This document shows positions 1 to 8,400 of a stretch of DNA of 8,486 nt, in pieces. The first letter of the stretch is position 1, and each line of letters starts with the position of its first letter. A program made the position numbers and the translations under genes. The notes beneath the pieces are model-generated. The model had not been told where the DNA came from. It was given only the letters and a program-made list of their open reading frames with translations, and made no database searches. The stretch comes from an uncultured Thiotrichaceae bacterium (GTDB lineage: Bacteria > Pseudomonadota > Gammaproteobacteria > Thiotrichales > Thiotrichaceae): contig CALHAO010000363.1 in assembly GCA_937931765.1 (NCBI GenBank), positions 1 through 8,486 on the forward strand, written 5' to 3'.

Positions 1-100
1 CTCTCGCATGGTACAAATACCCTAGGTCGCTTGCAAATAAGCAGCCTTTCAGTGCGTAACGGCCATTTAACAGGCCTAGTTTTTTATTTCTATCTCTCAT
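1..100 (-). CDS. Second membrane pseudokinase paralogue, N-terminal 33 codons (cut by left window edge)
   Basis: An ATG at 100..98 opens a frame that runs to the window edge without a stop and reads MRDRNKKLG followed by LLNGRYALKGCLFASDLGYL and YHAR. Residues 10-33 match the same residues of the complete gene at 619..2106 at 21 of 24 positions, and the start-to-LLNGRY distance is the same, which fixes the start. A GGGG stretch (108..105, minus strand) lies 4 nt before the ATG as a ribosome binding site. The visible part corresponds to strand beta-1, a degenerate glycine-rich loop and strand beta-2 of a protein-kinase N-lobe (the family pattern is roughly GRY-x-L followed by VYxAxD). Nothing after residue 33 is visible, so whether this copy is intact, catalytically dead or membrane-anchored is inferred only from its neighbour. 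It is the downstream member of a tandem pair. Confidence 0.85.
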   Translation of the reverse strand, partial: MRDRNKKLGLLNGRYALKGCLFASDLGYLYHAR

Positions 101-121
101 ATATCCCCAATCACCCTATTT

Positions 122-140
122 ATTCAGTTCAATGCTGAAT
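122..140. repeat. Inverted repeat ATTCAG-N7-CTGAAT in the leader of the second pseudokinase
   Basis: Perfect 6-bp arms at 122..127 and 135..140 flank a 7-nt spacer. The right arm overlaps the first 22-bp tandem unit. The element sits 22 bp upstream of the ATG at 100, where it could be an operator half-site pair or a 5'-UTR hairpin. The other leader has a TATTCAGT stretch (2136..2143) at the comparable place but lacks the second arm. The function is inferred from position only. Confidence 0.4.
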
Positions 141-197
141 ATTATTAACCCTGATGCTGAATATTATTAACCCTGAAGCTGAACATTATTTAACTAT
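132..197. repeat. 22-bp tandem repeat, two perfect copies plus one degenerate copy
   Basis: Two identical 22-bp units lie at 132..153 and 154..175, each starting ATGCTGAATATTATT and ending AACCCTG. A third, diverged unit (176..197) keeps GCTGAACATTATT with one substitution and one inserted T. The period is about two helical turns, so repeated sites would face the same side of the DNA. The array lies in the leader of the second pseudokinase, between the conserved leader block and the start codon. It is absent from the matching place before the complete pseudokinase and accounts for most of the 34-bp length difference between the leaders. It may be a stacked operator or simple slippage expansion; the sequence alone cannot decide. 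Confidence 0.85.
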
Positions 198-237
198 CTG
201 TCGACAATAGCATGGCAAATAAAAAAATTGAATGCGG

Positions 238-333
238 CTGTTTATTTATTGTTCATGTTTTGTGATTCGTATTTTTATGCCGACATAAGAAAAAATGATT
301 TTCTACTACTTAGAGATCGTTTTTGGTTAATTA
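238..333 (-). promoter_or_regulatory. Conserved leader block, copy A (upstream of second pseudokinase)
   Basis: This 96-bp block aligns without a gap to 2210..2305, the region upstream of the other pseudokinase. The left 13 bp are identical (CTGTTTATTTATT, 238..250 and 2210..2222). The right 50 bp (284..333 and 2256..2305) match at 38 positions, including TACTACTTA and TAATTA. The 33 bp between match at about half. The block ends 137 bp upstream of the start codon. Retention after gene duplication and its location suggest it carries the promoter or a regulator site, but no clean -35/-10 pair is visible, so the role is inferred. Confidence 0.6.
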
Positions 334-380
334 AAAGGCAAAAGTAGAGTGGAGGTGCTGATGACCGAAGCGAAAATTTT

Positions 381-394
381 GGCGCTCCAGCGCC
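381..394 (-). terminator. GC-rich hairpin downstream of the complete pseudokinase, possible terminator
   Basis: GGCGCTCCAGCGCC is a perfect palindrome around a 2-nt centre; physically it would fold as a 5-bp GC stem with a 4-nt loop. It is the most GC-rich stretch of the gap. On the minus strand it is followed by AAAATTTT, not a clean T-tract. It is nested in a wider inverted repeat with arms AAAAGTAG (340..347) and CTACTTTT (394..401). It lies about 225 bp after the stop codon of the complete pseudokinase and before the leader block of the next gene, where a terminator would be expected. The short stem and weak T-tract keep confidence low. Confidence 0.35.
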
Positions 395-550
395 TACTTT
401 TAGCGCAAAGTTTACGATAGTAATGTTCTGATAGGGGCAAATCGGATTACACATTGTTCTGTAGTACTTACAGCAACGATATTTACAATTATTCATACCC
501 GAAGTGCGCAAGAAATGTTATGGGTGGTGATGTACTAGAGTTAGAGCGTC

Positions 551-569
551 GGTATTCTCAATAAATACC
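551..569 (-). repeat. AT-rich inverted repeat GGTATT-N7-AATACC after the complete pseudokinase
   Basis: Six-bp perfect arms at 551..556 and 564..569 could form a small hairpin about 50 nt after the pseudokinase stop codon. No T-tract follows on either strand, so intrinsic termination is unlikely; an mRNA 3'-end protecting hairpin is possible. Such short AT-rich repeats also occur by chance. Confidence 0.25.
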
Positions 570-618
570 ATCGCGCTCGATTACCAGTTATCGGTATATG
601 ATTTGTCATAAAACGAAC

Positions 619-2106
619 TTATTCTGATTGGCGTCGTTTTAACATAGTGTGGGCTTGATTCATTTGTGTCAGATTAAACTCTTTTATAACTCTTCCTGCT
701 ACCCACAGCAGGCGTTTGCTTTCCTGTTTTTGCTGTTGTTTTATCTCTTGGCGTACCTGAGCGTGGTAAGCCAAAACCACTCCACGGGCCAGGCGCTGAA
801 TGTGCGGGTTTTTGGCGTCAATTCGTTTGAGCAGGCGAATGTAAAAAATGCTGCCGGTATCCGGTTTTTCGTCTAAAGCACCAGAGCTGAGTGCTGCATA
901 AGCTTTATTTTTTAGTTGTTCACTATTCAAGCCATTTGCAGTGAGCCTGGGTTTAGTTGTGATCATCTGATTAGCTGTATTTTTGTCAGGAGAAGCTAGC
1001 TTCTCAGGAAAAGCCTTGGCTACGAGTGGTATCGGTGTCTGCTGTTTTTCGGCTACAGCAGGTTGGTTTTTTTTGCCCCTTGTGTCCTTTCGAGGTTGCT
1101 TGGCATTTTTGACTTTCTTAAGTGCACTTGATTTGGTTGTTTTTTGAATAACGGTTTTCTTTGGCTCGGATGCAGTCATTGTTTGTAATGCACCATGCTG
1201 GTGGGGCGTTTTATAATTGCCACTCACTACCGGTTTTTTCTCTGTTGGTACCTGGACTAGAGGCTGAGCTGTTACTTTATCTCTATTTGGCTGTGGGGCG
1301 GCTTGAGCTAAATGGTATAGGGTAGGAGTTGGCAGGCTTAGGTCGCCCATCCAGGAACTGTCCAGCAAAGTCGAGGTGGCAGGGGCTTGGGTCTGTACGG
1401 ATAAAAACTGTGTTTCAGGCAATACAGGTTCTTTGCTCAGAACGTCCGGGCCTACGGTTGCCGTTTGAATGTGTTGCCATTTTAAATAAAAATCATGACC
1501 TTGTGCCAATAGCACACCGGTCAGCATCGTTAAGCCCAATGATGCGATTACCGTTTTTTTATCTATGCGGTAGGTGGACGGTGGTGGAAGCAGGTTCTTT
1601 TCTGGCTGGATAACCTGAAGCTGTTTTATCAGGGCTGTGCCCAGCAATTTTAACCCGCCCGGAATAACCAGGAATGCTTGCGGTGGCAGTCTGCGGCTGG
1701 TATGTCCACTTTTGTGCAGAGCACCACTGATAGTCATTGCTGTTTTATGCAGGCTACTGAGGGCACTGCTTTGTAATTCCGGCAGCACTTTTACTGACCA
1801 GGAATCGGGTGCAGCTATCACAAAGTAGCTTTCAGTGCCGTTCCAGCCGTAATCCATTACGGGCAGGATGGGGTGATTGAGCGTTTTTATAATTGTTTGA
1901 AGGCGTTTAAATAGTGTGGGTACGTCGTTGTAACTGATGGCCTGACTGGGAATAAAATGAATCAACACCGGAGAGCCGAAAGACGTTGGTGAGCTATGTT
2001 GAGTATCCCGTGCGTGGTATAAATGCCCTAAATCGTTTGCAAATAAGCAGTTTTTTAGTGCGTAGCGACCATTTAATAGGTCTTTTTTTGCCCTTTTCAC
2101 TATCAT
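619..2106 (-). CDS. Membrane-anchored pseudokinase with TPR-like C-terminal domain
   Basis: This 495-residue protein starts at the ATG at 2106, preceded by GAGGGA (2114..2109). Residues 11-160 keep the shape of a Ser/Thr kinase N-lobe and catalytic loop: NGRYALKN (12-19), LYHARD (29-34), the pre-beta-4 motif LNHPILPVMDYG (76-87) and SYFVI (93-97). The active site is gone. The beta-3 Lys position reads LIH (His50), the HRDLKP loop reads SRRLPP (137-142), and the DFG position reads GTA (156-158). The remaining C-lobe is missing; a transmembrane helix follows at about 185-201 (TVIASLGLTMLTGVLLA), just after Lys183-Lys184, implying a cytoplasmic N-terminus. Residues 210-385 are a Pro/Gln/Lys/Thr-rich low-complexity linker. 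Residues 392-455 (LNSEQLKNKAYAALSSGAL onwards) look like the short TPR-like domain seen at the C-terminus of some proteobacterial kinase-like membrane proteins. Expected role: sensing or scaffolding at the inner membrane, not phosphorylation. The partner is unknown; a paralogue lies downstream. Confidence 0.85.
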   Translation of the reverse strand: MIVKRAKKDLLNGRYALKNCLFANDLGHLYHARDTQHSSPTSFGSPVLIHFIPSQAISYNDVPTLFKRLQTIIKTLNHPILPVMDYGWNGTESYFVIAAPDSWSVKVLPELQSSALSSLHKTAMTISGALHKSGHTSRRLPPQAFLVIPGGLKLLGTALIKQLQVIQPEKNLLPPPSTYRIDKKTVIASLGLTMLTGVLLAQGHDFYLKWQHIQTATVGPDVLSKEPVLPETQFLSVQTQAPATSTLLDSSWMGDLSLPTPTLYHLAQAAPQPNRDKVTAQPLVQVPTEKKPVVSGNYKTPHQHGALQTMTASEPKKTVIQKTTKSSALKKVKNAKQPRKDTRGKKNQPAVAEKQQTPIPLVAKAFPEKLASPDKNTANQMITTKPRLTANGLNSEQLKNKAYAALSSGALDEKPDTGSIFYIRLLKRIDAKNPHIQRLARGVVLAYHAQVRQEIKQQQKQESKRLLWVAGRVIKEFNLTQMNQAHTMLKRRQSE

Positions 2107-2209
2107 ATTCCCTCAAATAAGTTTTTTAGTACTATTATTCAGTCTAAATATTGCTCTGTGGTCAATTTTTGGGGGACTCTAGCACAGTAAATGAGCACTC
2201 AAAATGTGT

Positions 2210-2305
2210 CTGTTTATTTATTAAACATTTTTTGGCGGAAATATTTTTTTGGAATCATAAAGAAATATGATTTCGTACTACTTATTACTTGTTTGTGGGT
2301 AATTA
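2210..2305 (-). promoter_or_regulatory. Conserved leader block, copy B (upstream of complete pseudokinase)
   Basis: This is the partner of the block at 238..333, with the same 96-bp length and no gaps in a hand alignment (about 68 of 96 positions identical). Here it ends 103 bp before the start codon. On the gene-sense side it begins about 20 bp after the inverted repeat that follows the CHAT gene. The conservation marks it as the likeliest place for the pseudokinase promoter or regulator site; the exact elements are not resolved. Confidence 0.6.
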
Positions 2306-2324
2306 GTTGAGTGGGCTAGCGGTA

Positions 2325-2357
2325 ACCTGCCTTTTGATTCACGCTCAAAAGACAGGT
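2325..2357 (-). terminator. 13-bp-arm inverted repeat downstream of the CHAT gene, candidate terminator or 3' hairpin
   Basis: The arms ACCTGCCTTTTGA (2325..2337) and TCAAAAGACAGGT (2345..2357) pair at 12 of 13 positions around a 7-nt loop. This is the strongest inverted repeat in the window's non-coding DNA. It lies about 60 bp after the CHAT stop codon. No T-tract follows on either strand, so a classical intrinsic terminator is doubtful; an RNA-stabilising 3' hairpin, a Rho-assisted end or a protein-binding site are alternatives. Confidence 0.45.
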
Positions 2358-2375
2358 GTTCTGTGTTGCCGCTTA

Positions 2376-2394
2376 TCAGCACATAATTTGCTGA
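2376..2394 (-). repeat. Inverted repeat TCAGCA-N7-TGCTGA just after the CHAT stop
   Basis: Perfect 6-bp arms at 2376..2381 and 2389..2394 surround a 7-nt spacer, 22 bp after the CHAT stop codon. It may fold together with the larger repeat at 2325..2357 into a two-hairpin 3' end. The arms are short, so chance occurrence is possible. Confidence 0.3.
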
Positions 2395-2416
2395 GGGGTA
2401 TAACTGGTCATAAGGC

Positions 2417-5400
2417 TCATAACTGTTGCAGCGCTGAGGCGATAGCCGTTAACACTTCTGCCTTTTTATTGAGCACTTTGGCTGTTTCCACTGCTTCAGA
2501 CTCGGTTTTTGCACGGCTTTTCAGGAACATTGCCAGGTAACTCAGTTGTTTGGTAACCGAGTTGAATTCCTTGCTGGAATAGCGGATGTCTTTTACTGAG
2601 TCATAATAGTACTCAACCAGAAAGTCCTTGATGGATTGATTGCCTGCCAGATCCTGCACATGATCTTCATTCAACAAGTAAATCGCCACCATTGCATCCG
2701 CTGCCATTGCACCGTCAAAAAAGTTCAGTGAGGTGACAAAGCTTTGTCGCGCCGCCGCCTGCGCTTTTTCAGCCAGGATAATCTGGCTCTCATGAGTGAC
2801 TTGCAGAATGCCTTCGAGCTGCAGGCGGTTAATGGTGGTATACGGGTTAAAGTTCAGATCAAAGGAAACACCTTCGCCCTTTTGGTAGAAGTGAATGGCG
2901 GACTGCAATTCTTTTTTCCACACTTTGTTCTGGCGCAGCAGAATAATGGCTTTACGCTTGTGGGCGCTGCCTAATAAGGCAAAACGTTCCACATTGGTTT
3001 GGCATTGCTCAGCTGTATTTACCGTACTTAATAGGTGCATTTCATGGGTAATATCCAACAAACCTTTCAGGCGCTTAATCGCATTGTCAGACAGCATTTC
3101 CGCTTCTTTCAGCAGCCGTTTCTGCTCTTTAATTAGCTTGGTTTTTGCCGATGATTCAATGCCATTTTTATTTGCCGCAATCCGCTGGTCTTCCGCTTTC
3201 TCTGACAGGGTTTCTGCCTGACGGGATTCCAGGTTTCCGAGTAGTTCCAGTGCACGAATCGGAACCAGGCAGTCTTTGTCCTCCTCAATAATGGCTTGCT
3301 GGTAAGCTTTGGCGGCTTGTTCAAAACCTTCTGGCAGCATGGAACCGTAAAGATCAGCCAGCATGTATTGAATGCCCGGCCTTTTGGCCCAATCGAGTGG
3401 CACCCGGTTCAGAATGCGTTGAATTTTTCCGGCAAACTGTGGGTAATCGTAGACATGTCCGGCAGTAGAGTTGCTACTTTGTTTTAAGTCTATCCCCAGA
3501 CCTTTTAGTTTATCTTCCAGTTCACGTGGGGCTACCGGCTGCCAATTGTCCTCATCGTCGTCGTCTTCTTTGTCAGTGTGCAAGACATAATTCGGATCAC
3601 CATAAGCCTGATATGCACCCCATGTATTAAGGCCTGGGTGCATATCGTAGGTTTTTCTACGGGCTTTCCAGACGGCCTTACCAAAGGTATCGCCTTCCGT
3701 GAATGACTCAAAGAAGGTGCCGGAGAAGGTCAGGGCGGCATCATCATTGACTGCCCAACCTGCGGCAATAACACAACGCACACCCATTTCAATCAGTTCA
3801 CGTGACAGGCTATAAGCCAGTCGGTTGTAAGCACGTGGCTGGTTATCTGTTTTCGCTAAGTGACAGCAGTTCAGGAAGACCAGATCCGGCACTACTTCCA
3901 TCTGGCCGATTTCTGCTGCAGTCAGCATAATGCCGTCAGACAGCACCACACCGGTGCGCTCTTTACCATCACGACGAGCTTTGATACGGCTTTCGCCGTG
4001 TGCGGCAATCATCAGAATGCGGTAAGGCTTTTTGAACAGGATATTCAGTACATCCAACGCCGTATCGGAAGGTCTGTCATCGGGGTGTGCCGGATATAAG
4101 TGTTCGACCTCATAACCACAACTGCGCAAGGACCCCGTGACCTTTTGTGCCTCTTTGGTAGCGCCCCCGAGTGAGGGTAGGTCATGATCATCATCTTCGT
4201 CCAGATCACGGCCAAGGTCAAAGTGGTGATAGAAGTCAGCTGTGGAAGGGTTACCGATAACACAGGCATCTTTGCTTAAACTACTGGTGACCACACGACG
4301 GTAACGGGTGGATACCAATTGCCTCACCATTGCCATACGCATGGCTAATGGTTCTTCGTCCGCTTGTAACATTTCCCACGGCAGGTTGGCGGTATAACCA
4401 TCCAACACCAGCAGTAGTTGTTCGGTTTGGCGGGCTGTGGATTTGAAATCAACCGGCACCATTAACTGGAACAGTGTGCGGCAAATGTCACTGTCGTAGC
4501 GGCTATCCTGAATCGATTTTTTAATCAGGGCTTCAATCAGTCCGGGCTGGCGTTGTTGTACCACGGCTTCAGCGCGGGCGCGTTCAGACAGGTAGACATA
4601 TTTCAGCCGTTCGGCCGCTGCTTCTGTCGTTGGGTATTTATGAGATTTGCTGTCATCGTTGCCTGATTGTCCCAGTTGCTGCCTAACCGCATTCACTACT
4701 TTCTGCGGAATAGCCGGTGATACCCAATGGTCATAACATTCATCAGGGCAATGATTATCTGCACGTTCCGCATCAGTCACCATCAGACGTGCCCAATAAC
4801 CAGTGGCTGAATTCAGGTCACTTAAGCGTTCCCGTGTGCCGCCGCCTTGTTTAAATTGCAATTCCTGTGTGGGCACAATACGGGCGTTGAGGCGACTTAA
4901 TTCCTTCTCCATACGGCGCGGCAATTCACGAACGGCATACGCAGCACTGATGGCTGTGTCCATATAACACTCGATAAACTCCAGCTTTCTGATGGCGCGT
5001 TTCGGCTGGGTTTTGCCTCGGTTATGGGAGTATTGCTGGTTTGCTTTACATACGCCGAGCACAATGGCTTCGATTGATGCGCCAATGGTGATATGTTTGG
5101 TCGAATTGCAGCAGATCAGCAGGCTGTTGATAGCGAGTTCTTCATCTGCACTGTCCGTGCCGTCTGCATTTCCGGCACACTCGGTGGAATGCAGTAAATA
5201 TTCCAGCGTAGCATCGTAGGTCGCGTCTTCCAGCTTTTGTGTGGTGATCTCGTCCCACTCGCCTAAGCCCAGAATAATCGCACCATGGGCACTGCCGCGT
5301 TTGCGTTGCTCCTGATTACGTGGGTTCATGACGATGGTATTCGTGCCTATCTCTCCGGCATAGATACCGAGCCGTTCTCGTTGGGTAAGAGCGCCATTGA

Positions 5401-8400
5401 GCAGGTGCTGATCAATCGCATATTCTGCACCGGCAATCGAATCACCCAGGTAATGTCCACACATTACCGGCCATTGGGCAAAGCGCAGATCCATCGCTCG
5501 CACACTGACATCCAATACTAAGGTAGATTCTGTGCTGATGTCTCTGACTGGTCGGCCACCGAAGAAGGACAGTACCAAATCCTCAGCACCGGGTTGCAGT
5601 ACCGGCCCGGCATCATAACGGTAGGTGGTGGTGGCTGCACTGCGGGTACGTGGTCGCTTTTGTGAGAGTTGCTGGGTTTTACCGTGGCGCACCAGATCAA
5701 CAATCGCAGAGAAGTATTCCTGCGTACCCGTCAGACTGGAATGTGGCACTGGCATGTACCAATACTGGTCTTTCTGTAAACCAGCCAGTTGACCTGATTT
5801 CCAGCTAACCGAACCATCGCCTTGAACCGTGCCGTGCAAGTGCAGGCATTTTCCGGCGGTGTCTTTTGTGTGGGTCAGGCCACAAGGTGTATGGGCTGCC
5901 AAACCATAAACATAAGCGATTTTTTCAGAGTGTGGAAAGCCACCTTCTTTGTTGTGCTGGTTTAGTTTTTCCCAGAACTTGGAGGTTTCAATTAGCTTGT
6001 TGTTATCTGGGTGTGCACCTAAGCCGGATTTAACACCAAACCAGTTGTCATGGTTCTCTTCACAGATGAGTTTCCAGGCATTTGTTTGGTGATACTTTAA
6101 TGCTTTGTGGCCTTTTCTTTCAGCAGCTTCCACACCAGAGTCAGTAAATTTATCATGCGGCAATAACTGTAGAATACCGTCATAGTCAGCCACGACATCA
6201 ATGATTTCCTGCAGATCATGTTGAAAGTCCAGCATAGCTAGTTGTCGGATTGCACCGCTTTTACCTAGCAGTGTTTCGACCATCTGGTGTGAGCCATTGT
6301 TCGGTGTACCGAGCATGACAAAGTGTCCGCCGCTCTCAACTATTTTATCCCATAGGTTTGCGTGTTCGGTCATCATGGCGCGAACTACTAGCCCGCCCAT
6401 GCTGTGCGCTAATATACTCACCTGCCGCTGTGGTTGATCGCGGATTTCATTTAATTTTTGTTTTATTTCTTTAGCTAATAATTTAGCGCTGTCCAGGATG
6501 GACTTACGCCAGTCATAAGCGAAGGTGACGACTTCATGGTCAGTTTGTAAGTAGCTTTCCAGTTCACCGTAGTAGCGATGGAAGATGCCTTCCGGCAGTA
6601 CATTTTTTTTATCAATACTAAGCTGTTCGATGCCGCCAGCAGCGAGATGGAAAGGGTCAAACCAGATGCGGTCACCTTCTGATCTACCTTGGTTTTCTTT
6701 GCGGATTTCCAGGTGTGAGCCCATGACACCGGGCAGATAAAACACGATAGGCGCATTGGAATTAACTTGCCCGCTGCGAGCATCATCTGGTGATGAAATG
6801 GGGGTTGCCATATCCAGCTTAATGTCACAGTCGGTAGGTATGGGATTGAAGATGGGTAAATTTTGCGGATCAGGATCTGTGATCCATTTGTAGATCGCTC
6901 TGCGCGTATCAAAGCGTTCAAAATAATGAATGTGACTGACTTCATGGCCGCTGGCATAGTACTCACGGGTACTATTGCGTCTGGCTAAACCGGCGCGCAT
7001 AGATTGTGTATCGACGACAAAGTCATTATCAAAATGATCGAAGATAATCCAGTCGGTCAGCATAATCGCAATACGCTTCAGGAAGCCACCGCTATCGCCG
7101 TCAGCATCACCGGAGATGACGGCCATGTCGATATTTTCGCGGCGGTGTGCCTGAGCTAGCAGCACCGTTAATGGCGAGTTGGGCAACATGGCTTCAATGC
7201 CGGGAATAAGCTGTGGATCAATGCGCTTTTCAGCAATTTCCAGCACGATGCGGCGGAATGCAGAGAGCACGGTGCTACCAACTGTACCGACCGCCGGAAT
7301 TAAATTGATTGAGAAGTTAAACAGGCTGAGCAGGCTGGATAAAAATAGGTCAAAATTATCTGAAAGCAGGGTGGTGCCGCTGGCCGGAGCTGCTACGCGG
7401 ATGTAACGATCAATTTTGAACTGTTTTTCTTTGAGGATCATGTGCAGTTCACGTAATTGTTGTTTTTCTTCAGTGACGACAGCTTCCCGCAGCTTCTTGT
7501 TTTCAGGTCGTTCTTTATCTTTAAATTCGCCTTCTTTTTCCAGGATAGGTTTGCGTTGAAAACGTGATATTAAATCCTCATCGACATCCGCTAGGCATAA
7601 TAAGTCGCCAATCAAGCCGCCTTGAGAATGGGTGATCAGAGAGAATCTGGCCCCTTTGGGCAGTGATTTTGCCAGAGCCAGCGCATTTTCAAGCGGACTA
7701 CTGGAAAATGACCGGTATTCATAGCCATATACACGCCCGGCAAAGCTTTGCGTGAGGTTCTCCCAGTTGCCTTCATCATCACCTGTATGTAAGTCACCGA
7801 ACGAAGCTGTTGTGCTGGAGGCTGTGCCATGAATGAACAGTAGGATAGGTTCATCATTTTTGGCGGCATGTTGTAATGATTTGTTTTCTACATCAACCCG
7901 ATCGCTGGGTTGAATGTGCTTGCTGTGCCAGTGATGCAGACCAGGTTCGCCTACCAATCGTGATTCAATCGTCCACATTAATGCTTTGGCACCGGCCCAG
8001 GATGCACCGGCAGAAATCATACTTTCAGAGGTTTCACCCAGTTTGTCTTTTAGTAACTCCAGCGCTTTATCTTTGGCGCTTTCGACAATGCCATCCGGGC
8101 TTAGATTTAAGACGGATAACTGTGACCAAATCCAGCTGCCCAGTCCGCGTGCCGCCGCTTCCTGGTCGGATAGGGCGCGTAGATTAACCTGGCCGTTTTT
8201 GTTGAGGGCATGATCAGGGTAGAGCCTTTCCAGATCTTGTTTCAGCTTATCGGCGCGGACAATTAACGTAGTGCCGTCAGTCGCCTCCAATACCAGAATT
8301 CGGTTCTGTTCAACAGGTTTGCCCTTAAGTGCGCTGCCGCCGTCTCTGCCTGCGCCGGATAAATCATAAACGGATTCAACAGCAATAGAGCGTTCACTGA

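Larger units (their letters stand above)
101..618. other. 518-bp AT-rich intergenic region between the two pseudokinase genes
   Basis: This gap separates the stop of the complete pseudokinase (619) from the start of its paralogue (100). From the gene-sense upstream end it holds a short inverted repeat (551..569), a GC-rich hairpin (381..394) inside a larger imperfect inverted repeat (340..401), a block homologous to the leader of the other pseudokinase (238..333), a 22-bp tandem repeat (132..197) and a small inverted repeat (122..140). A possible 73-codon frame at 496..275 (minus) has a Cys-rich start but no good ribosome binding site, and its 3' part lies in the conserved leader block, so it is not called a gene. 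I see no convincing sigma-70 promoter with both boxes well spaced, and no mobile element. Confidence 0.8.
2107..2416. other. 310-bp intergenic region between the CHAT gene and the pseudokinase
   Basis: The gap contains, in gene-sense order, a small inverted repeat (2376..2394), a strong imperfect inverted repeat (2325..2357), the conserved leader block (2210..2305), a GGGGG-containing stretch (2171..2175) and the pseudokinase ribosome binding site (2114..2109). A TTGACC (2165..2160, minus strand) resembles a -35 box, but the best following hexamers are poor or spaced 18-20 nt away, so no promoter is called. The length and hairpins suggest the pseudokinase is not simply translationally coupled to the CHAT gene. 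No small gene is supported here. Confidence 0.75.

Noticed and set aside
132..197. Possible CRISPR-like array
   Set aside because: The 22-bp units are directly abutting with no spacers, and no cas gene is present.
275..496. 73-codon minus-strand frame with a Cys-rich start (NNCKYRCCKYYRTMC)
   Set aside because: There is no good ribosome binding site, the second half looks like random non-coding translation, its 3' part overlaps the conserved leader block, and I saw no matching peptide in the other leader. A real microprotein is not excluded but not supported.
619..2106. Active serine/threonine protein kinase
   Set aside because: The beta-3 Lys, HRD Asp and DFG Asp positions are His, Arg and Gly, and most of the C-lobe is missing.
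2134..2165. TTGACC plus AATAAT or TGAATA as a sigma-70 promoter for the pseudokinase
   Set aside because: With the better -10 hexamer the spacing is 20 nt, and with acceptable spacing the -10 matches poorly; it is also outside the block conserved between the two leaders.
2895..3221. 108-codon plus-strand open frame, and similar plus-strand frames such as 7876..8187
   Set aside because: They are antisense shadows of the CHAT protein gene, with low-complexity translations and no ribosome binding site or domain.
6475..6966. 163-codon open frame on the minus strand in another phase
   Set aside because: It lies wholly inside the LCAT-like hydrolase coding sequence of the large gene, whose frame carries clear catalytic motifs; the overlapping product has no recognisable domain.
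2417..8290. Complete gene starting at the TTG at 8290
   Set aside because: The frame stays open and protein-like to the window edge, and there is no ribosome binding site before the TTG.
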